NCBI GenBank assembly: GCA_007135015.1
Contig: SLJS01000158.1
Span: 1 to 5,655, forward strand
Length of the DNA stretch: 5,655 nt
Origin: Alcanivorax sp.
GTDB taxonomy: Bacteria; Pseudomonadota; Gammaproteobacteria; Pseudomonadales; Alcanivoracaceae
Direction of reading: 5' to 3'
Part shown: positions 5,633-5,655 of the stretch, in pieces
Layout: every line of letters starts with the position of its first letter
Position numbering within the stretch: the stretch's first letter is position 1
The notes under the pieces: model-generated
The model's input: only the letters and a program-made list of their open reading frames with translations
What the model was told of the DNA's origin: nothing
The model's database searches: none
Made by a program: the position numbers and the translations under genes

Positions 5633-5655
5633 TTGTGGGAGCGCACCTTGGGGCG
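5633..5655 (+). repeat. Second kind of REP-like sequence, cut by the window edge
   Basis: TTGTGGGAGCGCACCTTGGG, followed by GCG at the edge, resembles the widespread gammaproteobacterial repeat of the form GTGGGAGCGC, short loop, then a complementary GCGC arm. Only the first arm and the start of the second are visible, so the hairpin cannot be confirmed here. It differs from the GTAG units at 5421-5571. Confidence 0.45.

Larger units (their letters stand above)
5408..5655. other. Non-coding region 3' of pyrC, rich in palindromes
   Basis: I see no gene in these 248 bases. The stretch holds an inverted pair of GTAG-headed REP units, a GC hairpin, a perfect 12-bp palindrome CCCTCGCGAGGG (5608-5619) and the beginning of a second REP-like sequence. 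No T-run follows any hairpin, so a classical pyrC terminator is not evident; the REP hairpins may serve as the 3' boundary of the transcript. Confidence 0.6.

Overview
The window reads as a chromosomal segment of a GC-rich gammaproteobacterium. The evidence is a full-length MetG and a class II PyrC that both resemble the Escherichia coli type, plus intergenic REP-like palindromes carrying a GTAG head, a family typical of that group. A Chromatiales or Ectothiorhodospiraceae-like host is my guess; the sequence alone does not prove it.

Layout. Positions 1-1893 (minus strand) hold a membrane-bound hybrid sensor histidine kinase that runs off the left edge. Its domains in order are TM1, a CHASE4-like periplasmic sensor, TM2, HAMP, HisKA, HATPase_c and the first part of a receiver. 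It starts at a GTG and its last codons lie outside the window. Positions 1894-2279 form a divergent intergenic region. On the kinase side it contains an array of about seven 23-bp tandem repeats (1908-2067). On the metG side it contains a 7-bp inverted repeat ending five bases before the metG start codon. Positions 2280-4310 (plus) encode methionyl-tRNA synthetase (676 aa). After a 62-base gap with a GC-rich hairpin comes pyrC, dihydroorotase (4373-5407, plus, 344 aa). From 5408 to the right edge there is no gene. That stretch holds an inverted pair of GTAG-type REP elements (5421-5571), a strong internal hairpin, a 12-bp palindrome, and the start of a second kind of REP-like sequence cut by the edge.

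How the parts relate. metG and pyrC are housekeeping genes on the same strand and close enough to be co-transcribed, but they belong to unrelated pathways (tRNA charging; UMP synthesis). The kinase is transcribed away from them and its cognate response regulator is not in view. The coding content is ordinary. The parts most worth a second look are non-coding: the 23-bp array beside the kinase start, with an identity gradient and a covarying dyad, and the hairpin that may mask the metG ribosome binding site. I found no phage genes, complete insertion sequence, CRISPR array, tRNA or rRNA.
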